The notes under the pieces are model-generated. The model had not been told where the DNA came from. It searched no databases and saw only the letters and a list, made by a program, of their open reading frames with translations. A stretch of 64,000 bases of DNA from Desulfovibrio sp. (GTDB lineage Bacteria > Desulfobacterota > Desulfovibrionia > Desulfovibrionales > Desulfovibrionaceae): assembly GCF_034006445.1 (NCBI RefSeq), contig NZ_JAVESS010000001.1:248001-312000 (forward strand), written 5' to 3'. Position 1 is the stretch's first letter, and each line of letters begins with the position of its first letter. The position numbers and the translations under genes were made by a program. This document shows positions 41,818 through 49,599 of the stretch, in pieces.

Positions 41818-42186
41818 TCAACGTTTTTGTGGAGTTACTATTTCAACCCTGCATGAAACCCGGTGTCGGACAGACTGCATTGCAGATATTCCGGCATGCT
41901 CCTGTTCGTGAATGAGCAGGGTTATTCCATGATTTTGAACAAATGAAACAATGGATTCCTCGTAGCCTCCTTCTGCAACAAAGTATTCGATATTGATTCC
42001 ATCAGCCTTTGCGTATCCTACAAGCAGCTCAAGTCTCTGACGCGCGGGATGTGCATTCTGGAACGCCCCGGTTTGCACAAAAAGAACATATAGCCTGGCC
42101 TGAATGCGCTTTGCCAGCGAACATCCATGCGTCAGGGCTTCCTGTTGGGGGTGCTGTTGATCAATGGTCACCAATATGCGTTCCAT
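41818..42186 (-). CDS. Universal stress protein, first gene of the sigma-54 operon
   Basis: This 122-residue protein has a UspA fold, starting MERILVTIDQQ and ending with a IVTP strand. It is shorter than most and the ATP-binding GxxG motif is not evident. The ATG at 42186 follows AGG by six bases; a slightly longer start at 42198 would fall at or ahead of the predicted transcription start. It leads the operon under the sigma-54 promoter at 42210-42226. Confidence 0.75.
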   Translation of the reverse strand: MERILVTIDQQHPQQEALTHGCSLAKRIQARLYVLFVQTGAFQNAHPARQRLELLVGYAKADGINIEYFVAEGGYEESIVSFVQNHGITLLIHEQEHAGISAMQSVRHRVSCRVEIVTPQKR

Positions 42187-42209
42187 GCGCGACCTCATGG
42201 GGCGGCATA

Positions 42210-42226
42210 GGCAAATGTGATGCCAA
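42210..42226 (-). promoter_or_regulatory. Sigma-54 promoter of the TauE/dikinase operon
   Basis: On the minus strand TTGGCATCACATTTGCC carries the -24 TTGGCA and -12 TTGC elements with exactly the required spacing; it differs from the consensus YTGGCACGRNNNTTGCW only at three of the less critical positions. The predicted start near 42199 leaves a short leader to the ATG at 42186. The activator gene at 43911 is divergent and close. Confidence 0.85.
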
Positions 42227-42281
42227 GTGTTATTATAAATAATATTTTGTTATTTCAGGATATTGGAAAGGTGTGGAGTTA

Positions 42282-42294
42282 ACATCCCTGATGT
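42282..42294. promoter_or_regulatory. Candidate activator-binding inverted repeat
   Basis: ACATC-CCT-GATGT is a perfect 5-bp inverted repeat about 85 bp upstream of the predicted sigma-54 start, a suitable position for binding of the NtrC-type activator. Short palindromes arise by chance, so this is tentative. Confidence 0.35.
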
Positions 42295-42416
42295 GTTGTG
42301 TTCATTTTGAAAAGCATGTAAAAAATTGCTAGTGAAAAATGTTTCAAAATGAACTGATACGCCAGTTGCGTGCAGGCGGTGGAGATCATGTGCTGATATC
42401 TGGCAGGGAGGCGGCA

Positions 42417-43907
42417 ATGGGAAGCATGGATATAAAAGACAGCGCGGACATGCGGGGTCTTGAGCGCATGTTCGCGTATTCCGGGGATTTTTTTCACTCC
42501 ATCAAGGGCAAAATGTTTATCCTTTTTGCCGTTACCTTTCTGTCCATAGGCGTTTTGGCGGGCCTGAACTACTGGAGTCTGTCCACGGTGAGCCAGCGGC
42601 TGCTGCTTGGTGAAAAATATGACGACCTGCTGAACGACATTCTTGAAGTGCGCAGGTATGAAAAAAATTACTTCTTCTACAGCGATGCCAAAAGTCTGAG
42701 CGAGGGCATTGTGTACCTTGAGCGCATAGACGCCCTTGCCGGGGAGCTGGCCGGGGATATGGCCGTGCTGGTCGGTGATGCGCAGCAAAAAAACTTCATG
42801 GCTTTGCTCTCCCGTTACGGTCAGGCCATGCGCGCACTTGCAAAAGGCGGCACCACGGGGCAGGAGGCGTTGCGCAATCTGGGTAAATCCCTCACCGAGG
42901 GCGCGGATGATATCCGCAGGCAGAAGCGCGAACGCGCACACAAGGCCCTCAAGCAGACCCACATCATGCCGGTGGCCTTTTTGTCGGTGTTTCTGTTGCT
43001 CATGGCCCTGGTCATCAAGCTGATCTCGCAGGGGGTATTGCGTCCGTTGGGCATGGTGGCGGCGGGTACGGCCAGGGTCGGGCGCGGCGATTTCAGCCCC
43101 ATCGCTACCGGCGCAGAGCAACTCAGCGAAATTGCCGACTTTATCCGGGCATTCAACAGAATGTCGCACGAACTGGCCGTGAATCAGGAGCATCTTTTGC
43201 AAGCCCGCAAAATGGCCGCCCTCGGCACCTTCACGGCAGGCATCGCGCACGAGCTGAACAATCCCATCAACAACGTGCTGCTGAGCGCCGAAGGCCTGCG
43301 CGAAGACTACAGGGAAGCCATCGATGCCGACGGTCAGGAAATGATCGACGACATCATGCAGCAGGCGGAACGCGCATCGGATATCGTGCGTAATCTGCTT
43401 GATTTTTCCCGCACCGGACACCCAGCCTCAGAGGGGCTGTGTCCGGCAAAGGTTGTGGGTTCGACACTGAACCTGCTGAAAAATCAGGTGATGCTGGCAG
43501 GGGTAACGCTGCATGTGGAGGTGCCGGAACGGTTGCCCGATGTGTGCGGCGATCTGCGCAGTCTGCAGCAGGTGTTCATGAACCTGCTGCTCAACGCCAT
43601 TCAGGCCACGCCCAAGGGCGGAACCGTAGGCATCAGCGCGCGCGAGGCGGATGCGGACATGGTGGCCTTTGATGTCAGCGATACCGGCCCCGGCATACCG
43701 GAATCCATTCAAGAGCACATTTTTGAGCCTTTTTTTTCCACCAAGGAGGTCGGCAAGGGTACCGGCCTTGGCCTTGCCGTAACCTACGCCCTGGTGCACC
43801 GCTACGAGGGGCAGATCAGCGTGCGGAGCAAAGAAGGGCAGGGGGCCGTGTTTACGGTTTTGCTGCCGCGTGTGGACAGCGTATCTCAGCCGGATGAAAA
43901 GGAGTGA
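42417..43907 (+). CDS. Membrane sensor histidine kinase
   Basis: This 496-residue protein has two membrane helices (about 33-52 and 185-205) enclosing a helical periplasmic sensor, then HAMP (about 210-260), a HisKA domain with the phospho-acceptor in IAHELNNPINN, and a HATPase domain with DTGPGIP and GKGTGLGLAV. The ATG at 42417 has GGGAGG five bases upstream; the longer frame from 42339 has no site. It is followed 3 bp later by its NtrC-type partner. The signal sensed is unknown. Confidence 0.93.
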   Translation: MGSMDIKDSADMRGLERMFAYSGDFFHSIKGKMFILFAVTFLSIGVLAGLNYWSLSTVSQRLLLGEKYDDLLNDILEVRRYEKNYFFYSDAKSLSEGIVYLERIDALAGELAGDMAVLVGDAQQKNFMALLSRYGQAMRALAKGGTTGQEALRNLGKSLTEGADDIRRQKRERAHKALKQTHIMPVAFLSVFLLLMALVIKLISQGVLRPLGMVAAGTARVGRGDFSPIATGAEQLSEIADFIRAFNRMSHELAVNQEHLLQARKMAALGTFTAGIAHELNNPINNVLLSAEGLREDYREAIDADGQEMIDDIMQQAERASDIVRNLLDFSRTGHPASEGLCPAKVVGSTLNLLKNQVMLAGVTLHVEVPERLPDVCGDLRSLQQVFMNLLLNAIQATPKGGTVGISAREADADMVAFDVSDTGPGIPESIQEHIFEPFFSTKEVGKGTGLGLAVTYALVHRYEGQISVRSKEGQGAVFTVLLPRVDSVSQPDEKE

Positions 43908-43910
43908 CAA

Positions 43911-45254
43911 ATGCCTCTGCGTGTCGCCATTGTTGACGACGAGCCCGTTGTCTGCAAACGCCTGAGTCAGGCTCTCGCCAAGGAAGGATATGCGGTCGAG
44001 GCCTTTGTGAGCGCCCGTTCCTTTCTGGAAGCAATGATCGAGCAGCCCTTCGACGTGGTTTTTTCAGACATGTTGCTGCCGGATATGAACGGTCTTGAGC
44101 TGCTGCCCAAAATCAAGGGGTTGAGGCCCGAAACCGAGGTCATCATTGTTACCGGGCACGGTACTATTTCCACCGCCATTGAGGCCATGCGCGACGGCGC
44201 CTTTCACTACCTTACCAAGCCGGTGAACTTTACCGAAATACGCACTCTCGCCCGCCATGCGCAGGAAAAAATAGCCATGCGTATGGAAAATACCCGCCTG
44301 CGCGAGGCTTTGCTGGGCTCCTCCGGCCTGTCGTCCATAGTGGGCAACAGCCCGGCCATTCAGGAGCTTTTTTCGCTTATTCGCAAGGTTGCGCCTGTGG
44401 ATTGCAATGTGCTCATTCAGGGCGACAGCGGCACAGGCAAGGCCCTTGTGGCCCTTGCCCTGCACCATCTGAGCCCGCGCCGCAACCAGCCCTTTGTTAC
44501 CTTCAACTGCGGCGGCTTTACGGAAGAGCTCATCAGCAGTGAGCTTTTCGGCTATGAAAAAGGCGCGTTCACCGGGGCCGCAACAAGCAGGGTCGGCTTG
44601 CTGGAGGCCGCTTCGGGCGGTACGGTATTTCTGGACGAGGTGGGAGAAATGCCGCTTTCCATGCAGGTGCGTCTGCTGCATGTGCTTCAGGAACGACGCA
44701 TCCTGCGGGTCGGCGGCACGCGCCCCATTGACCTGGATATCCGGGTTATTGCGGCCACAAACCGAGATCTCAAGACAGAAGTGGAAAAAGGGACTTTCCG
44801 CGAGGATCTGTTCTTTCGGCTCAACGTGGTCAGCACCACCTTGCCCCGGTTGGCGGATCGGCGTGAGGATATTCCGCTCTTGGTGCGGCATTTTATCGAG
44901 AAATACCGATTGGCCTTTCGCAAACAGGTTTATGATCTGGACGATCAGGCCCTGGCTGCACTTATGGGGTACAGCTTTCCCGGCAACGTGCGCGAGCTGG
45001 AAAACATCATCGAGCGGGCCGTGGCCCTTACCGACAGCGAAACCATCACTTCAGCAGACCTGCCTGAAGATATCCGGCGGCTGGAGTTTGATACACTTGA
45101 AGGGGATGGCCTGCCCACTCTCGCAGAGATGGAACGCCGTTATGTAATCAAGATACTGGAAAAGACCGGCTATAATAAAAAACTTGCGGCAGAGGTGCTG
45201 GGCATGCCCCGCACCACGCTGTGGCGCAAGCTCAAGGAATATGGAGTGGAGTAG
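43911..45254 (+). CDS. NtrC-family sigma-54-dependent response regulator
   Basis: This 447-residue protein has a receiver domain (1-120, phospho-acceptor Asp in FSDMLLPD), an AAA+ sigma-54 activation domain (about 140-375) with GAFTGA and Walker B FLDEVGE, and a C-terminal Fis-type HTH (about 410-445). Walker A is GDSGTGKA rather than the usual GESGTGKE, a mild deviation. It pairs with the preceding kinase and should drive the divergent sigma-54 promoter at 42210. Confidence 0.95.
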   Translation: MPLRVAIVDDEPVVCKRLSQALAKEGYAVEAFVSARSFLEAMIEQPFDVVFSDMLLPDMNGLELLPKIKGLRPETEVIIVTGHGTISTAIEAMRDGAFHYLTKPVNFTEIRTLARHAQEKIAMRMENTRLREALLGSSGLSSIVGNSPAIQELFSLIRKVAPVDCNVLIQGDSGTGKALVALALHHLSPRRNQPFVTFNCGGFTEELISSELFGYEKGAFTGAATSRVGLLEAASGGTVFLDEVGEMPLSMQVRLLHVLQERRILRVGGTRPIDLDIRVIAATNRDLKTEVEKGTFREDLFFRLNVVSTTLPRLADRREDIPLLVRHFIEKYRLAFRKQVYDLDDQALAALMGYSFPGNVRELENIIERAVALTDSETITSADLPEDIRRLEFDTLEGDGLPTLAEMERRYVIKILEKTGYNKKLAAEVLGMPRTTLWRKLKEYGVE

Positions 45255-45694
45255 GGAACGGTAAACCCCGCAGCGGTCATAGCAACGTGCAGCCCGCGCA
45301 TGCAGCCCGAATTTATGGGGCCGTAGGCATAATGGTGATTATCTTGCCCAGACTGAAGTGTCTTCAAACACAGAAGTGCAGCCTACAAGCCATGATGGAC
45401 AGACGGAAGGCGAAAGAGAATCCGATACCGGAGCTTCCGCGCATGGTAGCGCTCCGGCCAGTCAGGACGAATCGAATGGAACTTCCGGTTCTGGAGCCTC
45501 TCAGGGCGTAGAGACTGGCCCTCAACATGACTCCGGATCATCCCATGACGGCGAAAATAGCGATGACCGCAACGAGGAACCTCAGCGCTAAAATTGCCAT
45601 CATGAGATAGGTAAATCGTTGCCAAGGATTAAGACATTCTGGTGCTGTTGACCGCTTCAACGTTATGGGAGCATTCTGTCAGAGGCATATTGTT

Positions 45695-45741
45695 CAAAAT
45701 CAAAACCACCTGCTATTGATATGCGGGTGGTTTTGATTTTG
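45695..45741. terminator. Long hairpin, probable bidirectional terminator
   Basis: CAAAATCAAAACCACC (45695-45710) pairs perfectly with GGTGGTTTTGATTTTG (45726-45741) around a 15-nt loop. The distal arm is T-rich in either direction. Confidence 0.7.
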
Positions 45742-45746
45742 GAATA

Positions 45747-45828
45747 GGTTAACTTTGAAATGCTTCACATTTCAAAGTTGTCATTCAGCCGAAGAACGCG
45801 ATTTTTCGGCTGAATCCAAGCCACATAC
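45747..45828 (+). repeat. Dispersed repeat R1, copy C (left half)
   Basis: AACTTTGAAATG...CATTTCAAAGTTGTCATTC and the following GAA-GCGATTTTTC-GGCTGAA stem and AAGCCAC block match copy B. The right half of R1 is missing and R2 sequence follows at once. Confidence 0.65.
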
Positions 45829-45834
45829 CAGCAC

Positions 45835-45902
45835 TCGGCGCTTGGCTGGAAGACCCCACAATACGTGCATCAGCAGGTTGGCAAAAAACGGGAGGCTCTT
45901 AC
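45835..45902 (+). repeat. Dispersed repeat R2, copy c
   Basis: ATACGTGCATCAGCAGGTTGG, AAAAAACGGGAGG and TCTTAC match copies a and b. The plus frame reads LGAWLEDPTIRASAGWQK, the same peptide as copy a (LDAWLKDAAMRASAGW), which shows that the repeat derives from protein-coding DNA. Confidence 0.6.
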
Positions 45903-46591
45903 TTATAGCATTTTCGCATTGAAAATATCCCTTTTCAATGCTTCCAAGACGTCCGCTTCGGCGCGTATGGCCTCGCCGGACATGAAGCGCACCCCGTGCC
46001 GATCGAGATAGTTAAAGGCCCGTATCGTCACCACCGTCGTTGGTGTTTTTAGTGGCCACAAAACGGAACATGGGGTGCGGCGGGATGATCTCACCCCCAT
46101 TTTCCGCTATGTACAGTGGGGATCCGTCCAATACGCTGTTCAGACCAGCGGCGATCTCGGGTGAGGTCAGGTCAATTTCGTTGAGCAAAAGTATCGCCCC
46201 ATACCGCATGGCCAGCGCAAGCGGGCCGTGCTCAAAGGCCATATTGCCGTCCTTGATCGTCAGATGGCCCACCAGATCGGCAAATTCCAGCCTTCCGTGC
46301 CCTGTCACCTCAAACACGGGATAGTTGAGCCTGGTTGCCAGCTGCTTGATGCAACTGGTCTTGCCGCAGCCCGTAGTACCAAAGACATAGAGCAGTTCCT
46401 TTGACAAACCAAACTACGATATCACGGCTGGACTCGTGGAATATATAGCCAGGATCAATAGCTGGAGTATAAGCCGATGAAATGGCGTAACCCCTTACCG
46501 TGGTGCCCGAGGGCTTGCCGCTAAAAACCCGTTCGGCGTCAAGATCGGCGGACTGGAGGGTGTCGAGTTCAGAGGTTGGTGTTGCGTGCAT
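45903..46591 (-). pseudogene. Broken AAA+ ATPase (CobS/MoxR-like) of an integrated element
   Basis: The N-terminal frame starts at 46591 (MHATPTSELDTL, GAGGAAAAG upstream) and runs to about 46400. A frameshift follows, then YVFGTTGCGKTS (Walker A), LLLNEIDLT (Walker B) and FRFVATKNT (sensor 1) are in a second frame to about 46015. After an apparent internal loss the C-terminus (FNYLDRHGVRFMSGEAIRAE) is in a third frame. At least two lesions make it non-functional. AAA_5 proteins of this kind are common in phages. Confidence 0.75.
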
Positions 46592-46659
46592 CTTTTCCTC
46601 AATGTGTCTGCTTGACACGTTTAATTTGAATGTACACAATAAAGACATAGGAGGCTCCC

Positions 46660-46899
46660 ATGTCCACAGTTACAGCTAGATTGGATACGGATACGCAGGC
46701 GCGACTTGAAAAGCTTGCCGCAGCTACTTCACGCTCTCGCTCTTGGCTGGTAGCGGAAGCGGTGAGGCAGTATGTTGCTGAGCAATCTTGGCAGGTAGAG
46801 GCTATTCAGGAGGGTGTTCGCCAGGCAGATGAGGGGAAATTTGCTTCAGACCATCAAGTGACGGAAGCCTTTGCTCATTGGGGCGTTCATGCAAAGTAG
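46660..46899 (+). CDS. Ribbon-helix-helix antitoxin (CopG/RelB type)
   Basis: This 79-residue protein has an N-terminal RHH DNA-binding motif (TVTARLDTDTQARLEKLAAATSRS) and a C-terminal toxin-binding tail. AGGAGG lies seven bases before the ATG. Its end overlaps the toxin start by 11 bp. It would repress its own operon and neutralise the ParE-type toxin. Confidence 0.9.
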   Translation: MSTVTARLDTDTQARLEKLAAATSRSRSWLVAEAVRQYVAEQSWQVEAIQEGVRQADEGKFASDHQVTEAFAHWGVHAK

Positions 46900-47176
46900 G
46901 GCGGTGCGCTGGCTCACTCTGGCCCTTGAGGATTTGCATGACATTGCGGCCTATCTGGCTGAAAGGCACTTGGATGCCGCAAAGGAAGTTGCCCAATGCA
47001 TATGGAATGCTGGACAAAGTCTTGCCGTGCTTTCTTCGCGGGGAAGGGCTGGCAGGGTCGCAGGTACTCGTGAGCTTGTACTGACTGGTTTTTCGTATTT
47101 TATTGCATACCGTGTTGTTAAATCCGAAGTGCAGATCCTTCGTGTCCTGCACACCGCACGACGCTACCCATCCTGA
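46889..47176 (+). CDS. RelE/ParE-family toxin
   Basis: This 95-residue toxin has the ParE/RelE pattern: WLTLALEDLHDIAAYLAE helical hairpin, GRAGRVAGTRELVL, YFIAYRV and ILRVLHTARRYP at the C-terminus. I chose the ATG at 46889, which overlaps the antitoxin stop by 11 bp as in most such pairs. By resemblance it is closer to ParE (gyrase poison) than to RelE. It appears intact within otherwise decayed phage-like DNA. Confidence 0.88.
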   Translation: MQSRAVRWLTLALEDLHDIAAYLAERHLDAAKEVAQCIWNAGQSLAVLSSRGRAGRVAGTRELVLTGFSYFIAYRVVKSEVQILRVLHTARRYPS

Positions 47177-47306
47177 ACAGTCAACTGCAATCGCCACAGA
47201 AGGCACACACTGCAAGTTGTCCCAAAAGCGCCGACAATTCCTCCGTATCTGTTTGGTCAGACACAAGGCATGTCAAATAACGTCTCAATGCAATTCCGCT
47301 TTGGGT

Positions 47307-47783
47307 TCATTTAATTGGCGAAACAAACAAGCGTTCTAAAGGCACAGCCATGCGTTCACACCTGGCCAACAAAGCGTCCACATCAATGTCTGCAAAGCCT
47401 TCAAAGTGGAATATTTCCGTCAACTCTTCTTGCAAGGCTTCCTTATCCAACGTGGTTCGGCCTGCAGCCACCGACCTACGGAAGCGGTAGTTCCCGGCGT
47501 TCACCCAGTCCCGTGTGCCAGCTTGCCGATGCACCAGTTTGAGCACGGCTTCTATTTCTTTGATTTCCACATCCAAAACTGAGCGCTGGCTTTTGAGAAA
47601 GGTCAGCTTGTCCAGAGCAGGTTCCCATTGTGGCATTTGCACGCCCTGCGGAAACTTGGGGCAATCGTCATTGTCGCAGTAAGAACAGAGCGGATAAAAA
47701 CCTTGAGCGCAGTCCACCTGCGAAAGGGACAAGTTCCCGGCACGGTAGACCGTGAGGTCCCCAAAGCTGTGTCGCATGGTCAA
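47307..47783 (-). pseudogene. C-terminal fragment of a phage PD-(D/E)XK-type nuclease
   Basis: The frame gives VYRAGNLSLSQVDC, a cysteine cluster (CSYCDNDDCPKF), a coiled coil (LKSQRSVLDVEIKEIEAVLK), then WVNAGNYRFRRSVAAGRTTLDKEAL. This order resembles the tail of YqaJ/RecB-like nucleases of prophages. The N-terminal nuclease domain is missing; the frame fuses into the integrase relic upstream. The assignment is from general resemblance. Confidence 0.5.
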
Positions 47784-48111
47784 GAACCGTGTCCATCATG
47801 GCCTGACTGAAGCCATAAGGGCCGAATGTCTTTACCTCCTTCATGGAAAGACAGAGCAGCCAGGCTTCCATGCTCGCCGCGTCAGCATATGCAGGCAGTT
47901 GCAGGCCAAGTTGGGCATGACAAAGCTGAGGAAACTTCAGTCTCTCGTGCAGAAGCGCACCGTCCTCCACTCGCAGGCTGATACGAATTTCAGAATGATA
48001 CATGCGTTGCCGCAATGGTTCTGGGAATCTGTAGCGATAGTAAAAGATTCCCTGTTTTAAGGTAAAGGAAGGTGGGAGTTTTCCCTTGGCAGGTAGCGTT
48101 AGGGGAAGCAA
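47784..48111 (-). pseudogene. N-terminal fragment of a tyrosine-recombinase (phage integrase)
   Basis: The minus frame begins LPLTLPAKGKLPPSF and continues with GIFYYRYRFPEPLRQRM and SEIRISLR, the opening arm-binding region typical of tRNA-targeting integrases of Desulfovibrio phages. No catalytic R-H-R-Y region remains; the frame runs into the nuclease fragment around 47780. It lies 155 bp from tRNA-Leu, the usual place for an integrase gene. Confidence 0.55.
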
Positions 48112-48218
48112 TCTGCGCCATAAATCGACTCGCTTGTGACCCCGTTTGTGACCCTTTTGGGGAGGGGACGTATTTGGGGAGTCAAAAGGCCGGAAAGGCG
48201 CATTTCAAGCTATGGGAA

Positions 48219-48254
48219 AACAAAAAAGGATTACAACTAGCTAGCTGTAATCCT
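48219..48254 (-). terminator. Terminator of tRNA-Leu
   Basis: On the minus strand GGATTACA pairs with TGTAATCC (imperfect centre) followed by TTTTTTG. It lies 11 bp beyond the tRNA 3' end. Confidence 0.85.
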
Positions 48255-48265
48255 TAATGTTTTCA

Positions 48266-48350
48266 TGGTGCCGAGGGCGGGACTCGAACCCGCACGAGAA
48301 TCCTCACTACCCCCTCAAGATAGCGTGTCTACCAGTTCCACCACCTCGGC
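48266..48350 (-). tRNA. tRNA-Leu (GAG anticodon)
   Basis: Acceptor GCCGAGG/CCTCGGC, anticodon stem CTATC/GGTAG around TTGAGGG (anticodon GAG), a long variable arm, T-loop TTCGAGT and encoded CCA make a class II leucine tRNA. Confidence 0.95.
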
Positions 48351-48469
48351 GCGAAGCAATGAACTATCGCATTGGCCTGCTCTTGGCAAGTGTTTTTTTA
48401 AATAAAATTTCCGGGACTTGCGCTTGCCGGGTGTTGCGGGTAACTTCTGGCCCTTACTGGAGACAACTA

Positions 48470-49525
48470 ATGGACGAATTTGTACACAAGTTTTTGAAGC
48501 GTACAGGGCCTGTCCTGTGCCTTGATATAGGCAGCGGTACGCAGGATGTCCTTTTGGCCCGTCCAGGGCTTGAATGTGAAAACTGGCCGCGTTTCGTGCT
48601 TCCCACCCCTGCCCGCATGGTGGCGCAGCGTATACGTGAACTGACGTTGCTACGCCGCGACATCTGGCTTTATGGTGGAAATATGGGTGGCGGTTTCAGT
48701 CAGGCCCTCAAGGAGCACCTGGCCGCAGGCTTTAAGGTCGGGTCAACTCCCGCCGCATCGCGTGGAATTCACGACAGTGAAGACGTGGTGCGCGCGATGG
48801 GGGTTGAATTTTTTGCCAACTGCCCTGAAGGCAGCGTGCCCATTTTTCTTACAGACTATGCGCCGGATTTTTGGGCTGGCCTGCTGCGTATGGCCGGTCT
48901 GCCGCAGCCCCACATGGTTCTGGCCGCAGCCCAGGATCACGGCTATCACGTGGGGGGCAACCGTCAGGCCAGGATGCGCATGTGGAGCCAGCTTTTGGCG
49001 TCCTCCGCTGATCCGGCCGAATGGATATATTCCGTACCGCCTCCGGCCCTGACACGCCTGGCGCCGCTGCACGAAAAAACGGGCGGGGCTGTAGCCGATA
49101 CAGGCACCAGCGCACTTCTTGGAGCGCTGTGTGACAGCGAGGTCATGGATCGCAGTTTCCGTGAGGGAATAACCGTGATAAACGTGGGTAACGGACACAC
49201 TGTGGCGGCCCTTGTTTACAGGGGGCAGGTGCGCGGCATCTACGAACACCACACGGGCATGCGTGATCTGGAGCAGTTGTTGCACGATCTGGAACAATTC
49301 CGTAAACACTGGTTGCCTGCCGAAGAGGTGCAATCCACCGGTGGCCACGGAACCGCTTTCGGGCCTTATTGCGAAGAGGCCGGGGGTTACGCCCCCACCT
49401 ATATTACTGGCCCCAAACGGGCCATGTTGCAGGGCCATGGGCGCTTTTTGGCACCGCATGGCGACATGATGCTGGCTGGCAGCCTGGGGCTCATCTGGGG
49501 CTGGGCGCGACTGCATACCAACTGA
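48470..49525 (+). CDS. DUF1786 protein
   Basis: This 351-residue protein starts with an actin/sugar-kinase-like phosphate motif, LCLDIGSGTQDVLLA, and has GGAVADTGTSALLG and VINVGNGHTVAALV later, suggesting an ASKHA-type ATPase fold. The family is DUF1786, sometimes labelled as related to pyruvate-formate-lyase activating enzyme, without direct proof. The ATG at 48470 follows GGAG by eight bases; the frame continues upstream through the tRNA and is not used there. It is followed by paaK. Confidence 0.82.
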   Translation: MDEFVHKFLKRTGPVLCLDIGSGTQDVLLARPGLECENWPRFVLPTPARMVAQRIRELTLLRRDIWLYGGNMGGGFSQALKEHLAAGFKVGSTPAASRGIHDSEDVVRAMGVEFFANCPEGSVPIFLTDYAPDFWAGLLRMAGLPQPHMVLAAAQDHGYHVGGNRQARMRMWSQLLASSADPAEWIYSVPPPALTRLAPLHEKTGGAVADTGTSALLGALCDSEVMDRSFREGITVINVGNGHTVAALVYRGQVRGIYEHHTGMRDLEQLLHDLEQFRKHWLPAEEVQSTGGHGTAFGPYCEEAGGYAPTYITGPKRAMLQGHGRFLAPHGDMMLAGSLGLIWGWARLHTN

Positions 49526-49599
49526 TTCTGAGGCCTCCGGGTTATAGCTGGAGATCCCCCAATGTGGCGATGTTACTGCTTGTTAAGGTGAGGGAAGGC

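Larger units (their letters stand above)
45255..45902. other. Intergenic region with hairpin and repeats R1 and R2
   Basis: A 77-codon Ser/Gly/Asp-rich frame at 45358-45591 (GTG start, no ribosome site) may be a relic of a secreted repetitive protein or chance. A strong hairpin (45695-45741) follows, then R1 copy C and R2 copy c lie directly joined. Confidence 0.45.
45903..48265. mobile_element. Decayed prophage/integrated element beside tRNA-Leu
   Basis: A broken AAA+ gene, an intact RHH/ParE pair, a nuclease tail and an integrase head lie in 2.4 kb next to tRNA-Leu. The integrase-nuclease fusion shows a large internal deletion. I did not find a second copy of the tRNA-Leu 3' end at the far side, so the left boundary is uncertain. 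Confidence 0.6.

Noticed and set aside
42279-43421. 380-codon minus-strand frame
   Set aside because: It is antisense to the histidine kinase gene, whose domains are complete on the plus strand.
45358-45591. 77-codon Ser/Gly/Asp-rich frame
   Set aside because: No ribosome site; it could be a coding relic, but nothing supports expression. Recorded only in the intergenic description.
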